Position numbers and translations under genes: made by a program. From contig JACDQD010000004.1 of the NCBI GenBank assembly GCA_019843655.1, positions 27,787,872 through 27,851,871 of the forward strand: a stretch of DNA of 64,000 nt. The letters run 5' to 3'. This DNA comes from Lethocerus indicus (lineage: Eukaryota > Arthropoda > Insecta > Hemiptera > Belostomatidae). Shown here one piece after another: positions 1 through 13,160 of the stretch. Each line of letters opens with the position of its first letter. Within the stretch, counting starts at the first letter, position 1. The notes beneath the pieces are model-generated. The model saw only the letters and a list, made by a program, of their open reading frames with translations, had not been told where the DNA came from and did not search any database.

Positions 1-153
1 GTCATTCCCCCAGCAAATACATTTAGTCCAAAATTAAATCCAATTCATCTTTAAAAATTCAGGTGAAATATAATTAGCCTTTGGTCGTCTACTTTGCGAG
101 CGCACTCGGCCTCACCCCGACGCCCCTGGCAGCACTGTTTTTTTAATTCAAAA

Positions 154-167
154 TTTTTTTTTTTTTT
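154..167. repeat. T14 homopolymer
   Basis: A run of 14 T after an AAA. It could be the A-tail of a minus-strand retroelement, but no element body is recognisable at higher coordinates. Confidence 0.8.
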
Positions 168-658
168 ATGCACTGGCCCTCCTCCTTAAACTCCGTTTTG
201 TTTCTCCGGTGTAATGGGAAAACGTCTGCTCGTTAACTAGGAAGTGTAACAAAGTTAATGAAGTGCCTAGTTGGGAGAAGGCTTCATAATTAAGGCGTCG
301 TCGTCGTGATGGTTGGGGGCGCTTCCACTTGCGCTTCCGCCGCCACCTCGTCATCATCACTTTTCGGGTACCCGCCCAACATCGGGCGCCTAACTTACAA
401 ATTGTACCGTTAATGAGGATTGGAGAATTCCTTTAAAGGGGCCGATGAGCGGCGTCTATTTTACGGGAAGTTGTTTCAATTATGCGGAAGGAAAGCCCCG
501 TTTAACGTTCGGTTGACGTTCGCCCCCAAACATATAAGGTACGTGTACAATTGATCTCATCTAAGATCTTTTCCTCATTCGCAGAGGAAATTGTGAATTC
601 TTGAGCGGATAAAATATAAGATTTATAAAAAAAATTATAATAAGAGTATAAAATTATA

Positions 659-679
659 ATCGAGGCTCTCCGCCTCGAT
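659..679. repeat. 8-bp hairpin
   Basis: ATCGAGGC, a TCTCC loop, then GCCTCGAT form a perfect 8-bp stem in otherwise AT-rich sequence. No T-run follows that would suggest a terminator. Confidence 0.45.
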
Positions 680-3600
680 AAATATAAAGTTGTTCACTTA
701 TTACTGCTACGGCAGGTTTTTAAAATACTGAACTGGGACAAGAAAATTAAAGGAATATTTAAAATATCCTGGGAACGTTGAATCTATGAATTCAATTCGG
801 GAAGCCGAATCTATGATGAACATACAATTTCGCCCACAGAAGACTGCTTACTTTAAGTTTACAGTACGACAAAATTTGGGGGACTCAGCTCTCGGGGAGT
901 TTTAAACCTGGGGACGTTTACGAAGTTAGTGCGTGACCTCTGCCAAGAGGACCCGATCTAATCAGACGCTAGAAATTAAGTTGTGAAGATTAAATAACGA
1001 CGGCCCCTAATTGCTTTCTCCGGGCCAAGACCAAATGCGCCCTGAACACGCCTCCATTTTATATCCACTATGTTCCTTGAATAGGACAAGTGGTGACTTA
1101 ATGAGGAGCCGGTGACCACCGCGTCGTCACCCGATCGACGATAGTAACACAATTGTATATGTAGTTCATTCAGAGTAAAGGAATAGAAGATCTATTATTG
1201 GATTTTTAATACTAAGAAGGAATTAAAAATTGACGTTGCAGACAGGCGTCAAACATGCGAAGGTACTGAACATGAAGCGAAGCAGAAACGAAAGCAATGA
1301 AAGCAGAAGTTCAAAGAATTATGCTATTCAAATCCCTCGCAGCCCCCTCAAACTGATATTTCAAAATAAATGATAAATCTAATGGGCATAATTTCAGAAA
1401 TATGCAGTTATGTCCAAATGCTATTCACGGATAATAATAGATTTTTTAACACGCATTAATTCCTCCAAGGTATTGTAGCTTTGAACTATCGGCTGAATGA
1501 AAATAAATCCGCTGAGGCTAATTTGAACCAAGGATAAGATACTGAACCCCTTGCTAAGTTTTGCCTACAGGTTCTGGCAATTAGTAGGATCTCGCTTTAA
1601 GTAAGTACTTAAAGTATTCATTCCTCACCAGTTAAATTTCATCCATTTACCGAGTTCAGAACTTGGTCCATTGAGCCGCCGGAGGCAATCCTGGCAATAT
1701 CTCATATTTAAGTTGGAAACACCTCCCCACCCCCCCCCTCCTGTTCAACTTGCCTTCAGTAATGCAACCAACTGATAGCCCGAGGAATGTTTAAGTACTT
1801 CTACGTTGTTTGTCGTGGATTTCCGAATTCTCGGCCACACTTAAGAGCTTTAAAAGCCCAAACATTCGCAGGGCATACTGGCAGTGTTGGAGGTGAAAGA
1901 CGAAAGTACGTTGCTTTTTGTTGGACGACTTGAAATTTCAAAGAAAATATTGAAAATATTTACGACAGTTTGTGATATGGACATCGAAGGTAATTAAGCT
2001 TGGAAATTATTACATGGCACGAAAACATTGACATTACAAAAACGTTGAAAAAATTATATTGCGAGTTAATTTTCTCCTCGTGCCAAAGGTTCGCCACCCC
2101 TCACAGGTCAAAGTGATCGATTCTGTACGTTAAATTTCAATTTGCAGACAAACAAAGAATTTATGAATATCTCATCCAGACCCTAGGGCGCAAGGATGAG
2201 TTCACTGCGAACATTTTTATCCGAAAATTAGAAATTTAATTAACAGTAGTGTCGCTTCTAATCAAGCCAGGGCCAGTAATAAAAATGCTACTTCATCTCC
2301 GGTTTTATGAAACCGACGTCACTGTCAAAGCACGCTCTAGATTGACTCTTTGCCTTAACCCGTCTCCCCCCAGGAAATTGACACCGCGATTAGGGAAACC
2401 GCGCCCCCTTCTGAACTGTCTGCCCAACCCAGCATTCAATCAATTTCACCCGAGAATCAAACGGTTGACGCTTATAAACGTCCCCAAATATATTTGATAT
2501 AACTGTAGGACGGATAATATAAAATAGAAAAAATTAAAAACAATTTAAGCCCACTCTTATCATCACAGTATTGCATGTTCGGATATTTCATCATGTTACC
2601 AAATGAAATCGCAGTGAAGTTTCAATTTTAATATAATTATTTCGGTCTCTCAACAAACACCTTCAACTTGGATCTGTTAAGTGTCAGAATAATCGAATAT
2701 CCACTCGAAATGTTCCATTTAATGTTCATTGAAATGTTGATTTAATAGAAAACGTCGACAATTGTGTTATAAATAGCGTTGCATATATATTTTGCAAACG
2801 ATTTTGTAGTTCAGGAAACGTGCCTTTATATTCTGGTCTCTATTCGCCGATAGGCACATTTTAGTTAAACTCAAATCAAAATTACTTTTAGGATTACAAT
2901 TAGATACTCGTACGAAAGATGTTCAATTCTTGAAACTTCCTTCGCAGTCAATGCTGTATAGAACTTCTACTAAAGGATTATGTTCGGTCATCGTATACGG
3001 CAGTTGTCCGTTTAGGAACGCTGATGAATTATTCGTAAAATAATTAAATAAAATTTGGTTTGAAATAAGAAAAGCAATAGACATCCACAGAGAATCGATA
3101 TGAATACAATTTAAAATAAAACCTTATATTTTTAGGCGAATATTTTCAAAGAAATATCTACTAAAATTCCCATTCTTTCCGAAAAAGACCACTAAATGAA
3201 TTACACAAAATATTGTGCTCCAAATTGCTCTTACCCTTCTCTTTCCATAAAAAGTATTCTGGAATATCCTAGTCGGGAATTTAATTTAGCCCATAATATC
3301 GCTTCAGAAAAAAGCATAATCTCTCGTTGAACAGAAGGCAAAGCGAGTTAACAAAGGATCAAACGGGAGGATATTCATTTGGGGACAAATGAGTGGGGAC
3401 ATACTAAATTGGGGGAAAAGGGGAATCTCATTTGAAGTGTCGGAACTGAGCACATGTTTCAAAACCGAGGCCGTGTCATTTTCGCCCTTTTTTGTTTCGC
3501 CAAAAGAAACCCCCTGGAAGTAAATTCTGAATGCGGGGCGACGTCCGCTTATTAAACGTTTTCAAGGGACGCCCGAGTGTCCGAGAGAAAAAAGAACTAC

Positions 3601-4510
3601 CAAAGCCGCATCACCTCGTCGCCGAAATATCGGTCGGATTTCAATTTTGGATAAAGTGCAACGAAGGTGTATTCACATTTAAATTATACAAGCCGGACGG
3701 ATCGTGTGAATTTCAATGTGGCGAAAAGTGTGTAAGCAAAAAATCGTCTCTGCAAAATTCAGTCGCCCCATTGGATGAATTGACTACTTCAGTCGTAATC
3801 CCGTTACGGACACGAAGCATTCATTACCATGATTACATTACATTCTTTCACGCAAAAAAACCTAGAAAACATCATTCAGAAAAATTTCATACATCAAATT
3901 GAAGCTGAAATAATATTTCTTATACGGAAAACATTGTTTATACGAAGGTTCGAATTTCCATTGTTCCCAATTAACATTAACAGAGAGCTGTAGAGGGCAA
4001 TGGAATATAAATTCGTTTTTATTTCGCCTCCGGACCGCAAGGGCCAAAATACAAATCAATTTTGTAGAGGTAGCATTCAGAGACATTAATCACCGATTGG
4101 AAATCAATTTTTCCCAATTTAAAACTAGTGAACTTAAAAAGTTCAAGTTAAAATTTGGTTATAATCTATGTACACTGTCACCCTGTAAACTTTAAATGTT
4201 ACCTGTCTCAACACCAGTTAGTCGATTTGAGAAAACAGAAGTGCAATAGCTGGAGCCTTACTCGATGCAGTATGAGAATTAGCGAGTAGGTGAAAACCTA
4301 ATGCGCTCCCGGTTATTCAGGAGTTCAAAGGGAATTCCAAATTCGAAAGTGCATTTAAACGGTTCGGATATTTCGTGATTAGAATGAAAATGAGAATCCG
4401 CGAAACGTTGAACTCCCATCCTCGTCTAATTCGGAGCGATCGAGGTGCAGTTGGAAATCGTGGACCCGAAGGGAGGGAGGGAAAGGAAGAATAAAAAGGA
4501 AATGAACCTG

Positions 4511-4546
4511 AGGGAGAGAGAGAGAGAGGGGGAGGGAGAGAGAGAG
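4511..4546. repeat. Imperfect GA-rich tract
   Basis: GA repeats are interrupted by GGG triplets. The long low-complexity frames on the minus strand here (Pro, Ser and Leu rich) follow from this purine tract. Confidence 0.85.
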
Positions 4547-7112
4547 TAAATTGAAGGGGGGGCGATGGGAATCGTAGAGGTGAGAAAGGAGCCGGCCGCA
4601 ACAAACCCAATAACCCGTTGTAGCCCCCCGCCGTTTCCCCGCCCGGCCAAATAGGGTGAAAAAATAAAATCGGACGATAAAAATCCCTGTGCGCCGATTG
4701 GAGCCAAGGATATTCAATAATGTTGGCCCTCTCCTGAATGACGGAGGATAACCCACCTAATCCTGGACCCGTCCGTGGGCCGGCCCTCTCTCCACCAGGA
4801 TACCTCCTGATTAGGCCACCGCCTCTGACCGCTCCAATTAAATACGAATGGTCGCGACTCGAATAGCAATCTCCCCCGTACATTCTGTATATGCTGTCTG
4901 GCTCCATGATTTTTCTATCCGAATTCTCATTTCAGAATTTATAAATTCTCAAAATGAAATAATAAATTTACTCAATATTAGCGTGTAGTTGAATAGATAA
5001 AAGTGCACTTAAATGCCAATAATTTCATCCGTGTTTTTTTATTGGATATAATTCGCTGTATCCTTAATTTCGTATTAAGTTCCCCTCTATTCTAAGTCTA
5101 ATTCCTAATTGTTATTGATTCAGAACGGGCTAAAATTAATATTATCAATTATTACATTCTTAATGTTTTATGCGAATATGTAATTTATATATTGTTTGAA
5201 TGCTTTGTCGGTCATGAATGGTGAATGAACGCTGAGAGGTCCGATGATTCATCAAGGCTATTAAACACTGTCTTTGTCGCCGACGGATCCTTTGTAGAAT
5301 GCGGCCGAAGAAGGGCTCCTGCCCTGGCTGGAGTGGGGTCCGGGGTCCGTAGATGTTTAATCGAATTTTATATCTTTAAAGCAACGCCCCTTGCCCACTG
5401 GATCTGCCGTGACGCAAATGGAAGGACAGTGGCCCCGATAATGATTATTTGAAAATTATAAAACTATTCATTAGAAGTCGAAACATCATTGGTAACATTT
5501 TCAAAATACCTTCTGCCGCCTATAAATTGTGAAGGCCGTTTTTATTGTGTGTAGTTAATAGTGAACTAGGAAACTATATTTTTTACATTGAATGAAATGC
5601 CTGACCCAGTGTCGACTCCTGGTTTTAAGCGGGCAGTGGCTAACGACTGGTGAAAGGCCTGTAAGAAGGTTTCCGAATTTTCCTACTGGGGTAAAAAAAT
5701 CCAATAAATCCTCCCTCCCCCGAAAACCCCGTACACGCTCCTTCTTATCAGAATGCCGCTTTGAATTTATCACCCTATTCGAAGTAAAAAATTAAGAGCC
5801 CTTTTTTTCAAGGCGAAGAAACGTTCTCTCAGGCTTTGAATAGGCGACGTCGTTATAAATATTTTAGAACTTCAATAAAAGCCGGGAGCCCGTAATCTGA
5901 CGGATGTTTTCCTTTTAATGGTGTTCGGGTCCTAAAAATATCCCCGGTCGAAAGTAGTCTGCCTATCGATGGGAACAGTTCTTCATTCCTATTAACGATT
6001 TGATTTCATTTATTGGACCTTTTAAGGAGTTGCCTCAAATCAAACATACGCTCCCGCCACTCCGTCCGTCGGAAAAAGTCGTATCTTTGATAGTTTCAAT
6101 AAACCCGGCAGAACCCCAGATAACCCTTTAAAGTTTATAAGGATGTCCTCTAAGGGAGTTCCCGGCGAAGTGCTTCTTCACTAAAGTCAGAAACTGTTTA
6201 ATGATAGTGCTGATATGACATCGGGTACAGTTTCATCGGAATTATCTACCGTTCCGTTACGAAAATGTTTTCGTAAGCGATTATTCATGAAGAGCATTTA
6301 ATTACCCATTTCGCATGAATCTTCAGAAAGAAAAGTGCACTTAATTAATACACACAGAGAGAAATATAGAGAGAAAAAATTAATACATTAAATTATTTTC
6401 GATTGAATTTTCCTGATTTTAGCCATTTTCACTTTAATTAGGGATAATAATTACAGATAATGGTTTAAACATGCTGACATAGCTGTTTTGGAATAATTAT
6501 TCTTATTATTTTAAGCTTATTATATTATGGTAATGTGTAATAAATTATATTTCCGTATTCCATAAATTTCAACAGTGCACCTCGTGCTAGAAATGAATTC
6601 TCAGAAAACAAATTTTCCACTCGAAGGCCCGATATTCTACAGGAGGAATTATAAAAGTGCGTATTAATAGAAAGATCGTTTCCAAATTGAATTTCGCATA
6701 CACAAAACAATGTCCACATAAAAACGAAAGGTCCGATGAAACGCTCAAATGGCGGGCCTTAGAAGAAACCGGAGGAACGAACTATTAATTAAGCTCAGCC
6801 TCAGTCTCCATCGGGACTTCATCCAGATGAGTTTCCCTCCCCCTTCCCAATTGAGAGTTTGTTCTTTTTATAACTTGAAGGGGAAAAAAGACGGGGGTTA
6901 GATGCTGAAAAACCGATGGAACGAAATCTCGTTGGGCCGATTTATTTTTCATGGATGCATAATACATGCAGGAATCTGACATTAGTTCCGCAGACTATTT
7001 AATTATAAATAAAAATCTATATAATTAATAGTTACCTGTTTTGTGGTCTGCGAGGGGTTGGAATACCGTATATTTCGTGTGTTTTCGTCTTCTCTCGTTG
7101 GTTTGTTCTTTT

Positions 7113-7148
7113 GCTAGACCAAAGGTTTCGGCTGCTCGCCATCTTCAG
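7113..7148 (-). ncRNA. Degenerate hammerhead-ribozyme-like motif, left arm
   Basis: On the minus strand CTGAAGA (7148-7142) is followed by a possible stem II GGC-GAGCA-GCC with a bulged T, then GAA (7129-7127), stem III ACC-TTT-GGT with the expected A-U closing pair, C17 (7117) and TAGC (7116-7113). Stem III is better than in the right-arm copy, but the 5' half of stem I is lost: the bases before CTGA are TCCG instead of GCTA. The two copies are thus damaged at different places. Confidence 0.4.
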
Positions 7149-7234
7149 CGGATTTTTTGGGCATCCTCACTGCGCTGCCACTGCCAATTGTACTGCCCAA
7201 AAAAACATCCAAAGTGCCAAAAGTGACTGACATC

Positions 7235-7274
7235 GCTACTGAAGATGGCGAGCGACCGAAACCTTCGGCCTAGC
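7235..7274 (+). ncRNA. Degenerate hammerhead-ribozyme-like motif, right arm
   Basis: The order is GCTA (stem I 5' side, 7235-7238), CTGAAGA (core, 7239-7245), a stem II region (7246-7257), GAA (7258-7260), A-CC / TTC / GG-C (stem III with a 3-nt loop, 7261-7269), C17 (7270) and TAGC (stem I 3' side, 7271-7274). GCTA and TAGC are exact complements, and the CUGANGA and GAA cores are complete. Weak points are a U-C mismatch at the base of stem II, which has only two G-C pairs, and A15.1 facing C where U is expected. It is probably inactive or very weak. Confidence 0.5.
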
Positions 7275-8099
7275 AAAAGACCAACCCAGCGAGAGGAGAC
7301 GGCAACACACGAAATATACGGTATATAATTAATATTATAAAATGTATAAAACTGTGTTAGATAGAGTAGTTTGAAAACAATGATCGTTTTAAAAAGATAC
7401 TGATCCCAATTGAGCGGAGAGGAGGTAGGTATCGAGATAGTTCGGGAGTTGTTTCCGGTACGTCGGTCAGTTAACTGAGGAGCCGTTCAAGGATCGGTAA
7501 CACTGCAAATTGGTACCGGTTTCAGTTTTGACCGGGTTCGTATCATTCGAACGGACAGTGCCTAACAATCTGCCGACCCGGGGGACGCTCGACTAATTGC
7601 TTGTAATTCAATCCGAATGGGAACAGTGAACTGGTGGCGGATGGGTTCGGTGTGCAACTTTGCCGAGCTCTGAGCCGAATCCACCCCCGCAGCAGCCACA
7701 ATGGGGTTAGGCCAAGATTCCCTGATGAATAGGGCAAATGCCGTCGGATCGGAATTCCTCACCCCCAACAGATAAAGTTGGCCCAAATCCGCTTCACCGA
7801 ATTTCTCCGGTTGTTCTACTGAACAATAATAAACCGAGCGAGTGGAACTAACTGTCATTAAAATTAACGTTTATCATCAAACCGGCAATAACATCAGGGA
7901 ATGATATTGAAATGGCTAATGCTACATACATGAATATGAGAACTTTGTACGTAACATCATACATCCATGCGTATTTAATGCGAACATCTATTCTTCAAGT
8001 CAATTTTACAATATTGATCCAAACTCTAGCTAATTAATCCGTCTATAATAAAACGACGCTTTATTTAGCGCCAGTGCTTTCACTCAAAATAATTATGGA

Positions 8100-8136
8100 A
8101 GTAATACTACTTCAAGCACCACACAGTAGTATTACT
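8100..8136. repeat. Perfect 12-bp inverted repeat with 13-nt loop
   Basis: AGTAATACTACT at 8100-8111 and AGTAGTATTACT at 8125-8136 form a 12-bp stem. It is within the presumed receptor intron. No target-site duplication or gene is associated with it. Confidence 0.55.
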
Positions 8137-11100
8137 GCTATTACGCTTTTGGCCTTAGCTTTATAGTTAGATATGTAATTGTTTTGACTAACAGTATTCA
8201 TCTACCACAGTGTCTTGGGGTGTTTACACTGTCCTGTTACACATTATGCCCTTTATATGTGATAAAATGAAAAATAGATGCCCTGAAAATAAAATGGAAA
8301 AACTCATAATTAAAGTAAGAATAAGTCTTGAAACTACAGATGTTTAAGGCGGCTGTAGGTGCTCCGATACAGATTTGTTGCTATCGGTGAATTTTCTGAC
8401 CATTAGTTTTAATATTTGTTGTCGGTGTGTTTCATTTTATTTTAATGTATTATCCCATAAACGACAGTTAAGAGTCCCTAACGCGAGGTAACTGTATACC
8501 TTGTTTTTTTGGATGAGTCCAAATGAACGGGTCTTTCGTAGTGAGGCACTCTTTAATGAAAATAGACCGTATTCATTCTCACAAGGCTATCTTGGAGCGC
8601 TTTTTCAATTAGTAGCCCTCTACTTTTTTCGACTTTGCTTCCGCTCGATTCAAATCGGACTGGGAAACAAGAGAGTCTACTAGGAGTAGGGCGGTAGTGG
8701 GTGAGGTTTGGGCGCTGGCTAGAGGGGGGGTGCGATTACTTCATAATCCCAGCCATCTGGCCGACCGCACTTTATTTGAAAAACCGTTTTTCGGGGTAGC
8801 AAAAGCCCGGCATCGGGATGGGAGGAGGGCCCCTCCTCCCGCCCCCCGCCCACCCCCGAAACCCCGCATCCACCGTGTGTGCCTTTCTGACCCGCTCACC
8901 CGACCGCCGCTGCCGCTCCATCAGCCGCTCCAATACACTTTTCATTTCACGGCCCGGATTACATTCCGACCATTCAGAAAATATCACAGGCTCATCCGTC
9001 ATTAACGGGGGGTAGCCTAGCCCGGCGTCCAGTCTACAAATGCAAAAAGTTTCTGAATTTAAACAAAAATATACCGTTTTTAAAGCCCCGGCCAAACCCC
9101 CTCGAGTCCTTCAGGCGTACATAAATCAATTTGTATATCGATTGAAACTGGAAATTCAATCAGATTATTTTATTAGCACATTACCATTTCCCCAATAATT
9201 ATATCACTTTTAACCTTTATAATTAAACGCTGTATTATATAACTACAGCTCAAATTACTGAGGCCCTAATTTCGTTTTGAATATAGCATAATAGACACGG
9301 GGCTATTCTCCCAGTGGCGGCGGATATGAAGGCACGTGGGAGGGAGAAATCATACAAGTATTTGATTTTTATTAACTATATTAACTGGAATGAAAAACCC
9401 TATCCCTAACATCCAATTAGTTTATATGGATATCAAACGCTCTCGCTATTTAATCCACGGTGCCGTTTAATGGCCCATGATGAAAGTATGGAAATAAAGA
9501 TATTTGTAAATTGTGCATACCTACTTGAATGACACCCAGCATTCTGCAAGATTCATTTTGTTGGTCCTTCAAAATAAATTGAAAGAATCGTGAAATTTTG
9601 AAGGTTTAATAACTGAAATTTATGTTTGAATCTAAAAACAATCCCTTGATTCATTGAGGTGAAAAATAAAATGCCGATATTCAATAAACGGTAATCTTTA
9701 AAAATCATCATTTCAAATTACTCCACGTGAATAAACGCGAGGAATTTATATTCAAGATTTCAGTTGTTCAATCCGGCGTGGCGGAGATCAACGACGCGTG
9801 ACAGTTTTTTTTCCCGGACGTCCCGATACGACAATTGAATATCCGAGGCGGAAATCCAGCCGAATGTGCGCGGGCCTCACCCGGTTACGTGACCCGGCTA
9901 ATTTATCGACGAAACCGAACGCTATCTTAACTCAACCCCCGTAAGGGTATTTATGAGCAGAATGGGAGACCGCACGATTGTATATTGCATTTTAATGGAG
10001 CCTAATGAACACGGGTACAGCCCGGAATGGAAATAAGTGAAGTTAATTAAACGCCTCCGTCGCCACTTAAATAACTTCGGATTAACAATTCAAATTATTT
10101 CGAATCCTGCACCCTATGCGCTTGCCGTTTAGGACCCATACGTCTCTGAACGCGTTACGAGAGTTTGCATAACTGAGATCAGTCGGTTGCATCTATCACA
10201 TCGGGAATTAAATTTTTTATTCCGTTCAAGAGCCACGATTTGATTCCTTTCATTCGGTATGTTGAGGCTGATCTGTTTAATTTACTTGACGCATACTAAA
10301 ATTCAAAAGTTGATTGCTAAATCGTTTGTTGAATAACGCGCTACCTTCGATCGGTAAATTTCGATCTCCACATATTGATAGGTTTCGGTAGGATCAATTT
10401 GAACAGGAAATTCTGTATGTATGTTTTTAACAGATTTCCAACAATTGTAACGCACTTTGCCAATTCGCATTGAATCGTGATGTAAATAAGTCCACCGTTC
10501 GGTAAACGGGGGCGGCTATAATTTAAAATTACAATTCGGCCTGAGTCGAGCCGTTTGTTATCTCGAGCGGAGATTACAAGCTATCAAAAGCATTCGGGGC
10601 GCCTGTAAAGTCGTTTAGGGTACAAGAAGGCGGCGGGAGAGCATTGTTCCGGGAAGCTGTTGTTCGTAGTCGGGGTAACAGAGTTGAGGCTGAATTCCTC
10701 GATATTGTTGAGCTTAGGAGGCCGGCACAGATAACAGCCCCCGACGCCGCCCCCGCTCTGCAAATTACGCCTCCGCCATCACCCGCCAGAAACGTGCAGC
10801 TTAATTAGATGTCAACACCGGAGTGTTGTTCATCTTAGAATTTGATATATCGATTCTTATCGAATGTCCGACTGGGCTTTCTACGATGATACGAAATTGA
10901 CGCCGCCAAAGCCATGCGTCAGGCTTGCGGACGTATTCATACGTTCGCTATATGAATTCCGTACATGTCTGACCAATTAAAGGAAATTAACAGTAATAAG
11001 ATAAACCATTAATATCGAGTCGATTATCGTGTACAATAAATACAAAATGTCATAACAGTTATTCTAAAATTAGTCTCCAAATACTAGTAAACCAAATATA

Positions 11101-11190
11101 CAGTGAAATGACATTGCTCACTGAATGTTTTACCGGGAGTCCACGTCCTATCATTTTGTTTAAACTACTATTTAATATCCAACTAGTGGT

Positions 11191-11232
11191 GACATTATAT
11201 ATAATCGCATCAGAGAGACATTATATATAATC
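11191..11232. repeat. Short direct repeat of a 16-bp near-palindromic unit
   Basis: GACATTATATATAATC occurs at 11191-11206 and 11217-11232, a period of 26. Each copy contains the palindrome ATTATATATAAT. Both lie in the presumed receptor intron. Confidence 0.6.
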
Positions 11233-12219
11233 CGCATAATGGATGTTCTCCGAAGGGACAATTTGTGAAACCATGTTTCTAATTAGGAACTGACAGGACT
11301 GCGCGTATATGTGAGAATATATTTTATGCCGAAATTGGTAGACATTTTCGAATTGAACCCCCACGAGATAACATCCGGAAATATGGGGGGGCATAAAAAT
11401 GGCCGCGAGTTATGGTATTGCCTCTCGTCTCGAGGATGAAACATGAAACTTCTATTTGAAATGGCTTTTCCCGCTTGTCACATCTGTCTGTCTTAAACAA
11501 TGTGTAACTGTCGGGTCTATACGTCGGTCTAAAAGGAGCCTAATATTTTACTTTTAACACTGTATTTATAGTTTTATAAAATAAAAAGGTTCGTTTCATT
11601 TGGTTTAAACTGTTTGAATTACGCACTGCCAAATTATACATAATAATTTTTAAATGTTATAACGTATCATATATGGCCACTGCACAAAAAGAAATCCTAA
11701 CAAAAGAAGGGTAGATTCATAATGGTGGTATCACAGGGTGGTGGTAATATCTTCCACCTTCCTAATGGCATACCAAAATCTTTCTTCTGTTAATATTAAT
11801 TGAACATTACAGTAAACACGTGTAATTTCTCTTATTGCTCAAACTAACTGGGCAACAACACCTGGCTCGACTGACTTCCTTGATATTATTGATTGGGCCG
11901 ATATATAACTGGAATTAATCAGGCTCGACCTCAATGCTATGAGGTATTATTGCGACTCCATCTACCTAATGTACCATGGAAGTACCTAATGGATACTACT
12001 GGCGGATAGTACACAATCAGGGAGACCTAGGCAAACGCATCTGCGGTTTATCCATGTTTTCGCGGAGCCAATTGTGATTTTAATTACCCTGTATGATTAT
12101 AAATAGAATCAAGGTACTTAAGAAAGCTTTACACAAAGTTAAGGGCTATATTAAATACTACTAAATAGTGAATAACTATTAGTTTTATAAAGGGACGCTC
12201 CCATTATTGACGCGGACAC

Positions 12220-12640
12220 TAACGCCAATAATATGCAGCGGTACAGCCGGACAACGAGGGCGGAAAACGCGATTCATCGGGCTGACCTTTGCGAACGGGT
12301 CCCGCTGAGTCGGACACCCACTAAACAAAGTTTGTTTCATATGTGCTGTATCAGATTTTGATAATAAACTGGAGAGGTTGAACTACCGGTAAGTTAAGTA
12401 TTTAATCTGAGAGGTGTAACGTAGTGGTGTGTCCGGGGCGATATTAAGCCTCGGGAGAGTGGCGCGGAGGGAGCTTAATTTACGAGCATCTTATAATGGC
12501 CGGGGCCGGACGGGTATTGGACGGATTTAGCGGAGCGGGGCACAACGGAGCTTGATTGACGCCCGAGGCGAGCCCCTTAAGCCGCCGCTAACAAAACCGC
12601 CCTCCCCTACACCACACCACCCAGTCGTACTCCCTTCAAT
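12220..12640. other. GC- and CpG-rich patch in presumed intron
   Basis: G+C is about 60% over the core (12421-12600), where I count about 18 CpG in 180 bp, close to expectation, so CpG is not depleted. No exon with splice sites was found. It lies 0.5-0.9 kb inside the receptor intron and could be regulatory. Confidence 0.4.
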
Positions 12641-13158
12641 TTTTACCACCGTATCGCTGATATACAGCCCGACCGGCACTCGTCGGCCGAAAGCGTTTTA
12701 ACGTCTTCCCGGATATTGGTTCGAACGGGCTGTTTTTGACGAGCCGTTCCAAAGAGCCAATAATAAACAACGTCGGCTGCCAAGTTTGCAGTCTGAAAAA
12801 TTCCCCGACCAAAATAAAAACCCATTCAGAATTGGCGGGACGAAATTAAAAGTGTTTTATTGCATGTCGTTAGATTGACAACGATAGCGTTGGTCTTGCT
12901 AAAAACCTTTCAACGGAAATTTGGACTACTATTTCTCCCGACCTCTTCCTAATAAATTACTTTCGAAACTAGACCTCGTTCGAAGTAATTTTGAAGATAA
13001 CAAATCGGGGATTGCTGTTTAATTCAAAAGCAAGGATACTGAATTACGTAGTAAGGATTGAGTGAGCGTCACATTGAAGCGGACAAACTAGAGTTTTACC
13101 CTGTCAGTCTTAATCGTCCCTGAGATAACGAGAAATTGAAAATAAATGAAATGTACTC

Positions 13159-13160
13159 AC
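13159..13160 (-). other. Splice donor of the receptor exon
   Basis: On the minus strand the coding sequence reads CTGG then GTGAGTACAT, a near-consensus U1 donor directly after the FLG residues that close TM2. Beyond it the frame continues only into low-complexity sequence and stops, as expected for an intron. Confidence 0.8.

Larger units (their letters stand above)
1..7017. other. No supported gene; probable receptor intron or intergenic DNA
   Basis: AT-rich sequence with the T14 run (154-167), a hairpin (659-679), a C-rich run near 1728-1740 and the GA tract (4511-4546). Open frames here are short, or are low-complexity products of the purine tract. No TM3-TM7 receptor exon was seen on the minus strand. 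Confidence 0.5.
7018..7334. mobile_element. Foldback remnant resembling a solo Penelope-like element terminal repeat pair with hammerhead-like motifs
   Basis: Two arms in inverted orientation, about 7064-7163 and 7194-7322, match over most of their length, including the end CCGTATATTTCGTGTGTT, a TTTTGCTAG block and CTCGCCATCTTCAG. The 13-bp word TATATAATTAATA occurs at 7018-7030 and again at 7322-7334, as a target-site duplication would. The left arm lacks about 28 nt present in the right arm (7211-7238). Each arm carries CTGAAGA...GAAAC followed by a tiny stem and TAGC, the layout of hammerhead ribozymes in Penelope-like elements. No coding sequence survives. A plain foldback MITE is the alternative. 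The 32 bp at 7031-7062 have no counterpart in the right arm. Confidence 0.6.
7335..13158. other. Presumed receptor intron
   Basis: Contains the 12-bp inverted repeat (8100-8136), GC-rich patches (about 8690-9110, 10540-10800 and 12220-12640) and the direct repeat at 11191-11232. I searched the translated minus-strand frames for a TM3 / DRY-type exon and found none. Confidence 0.5.

Noticed and set aside
3013..3060. CTGATGA followed by an AT stem, checked as a second hammerhead
   Set aside because: The GAAA core after stem II is missing and no closing stems are present.
4317..4907. Long overlapping minus-strand frames (up to 196 codons)
   Set aside because: They run through the GA-rich tract, which yields a Pro/Ser/Leu low-complexity peptide in several frames. 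This is an artefact of the repeat.
1..13158. Search for the TM3-TM7 exons of the receptor
   Set aside because: No minus-strand frame shows DRY/DRF, a TM3 cysteine region, or other receptor motifs.
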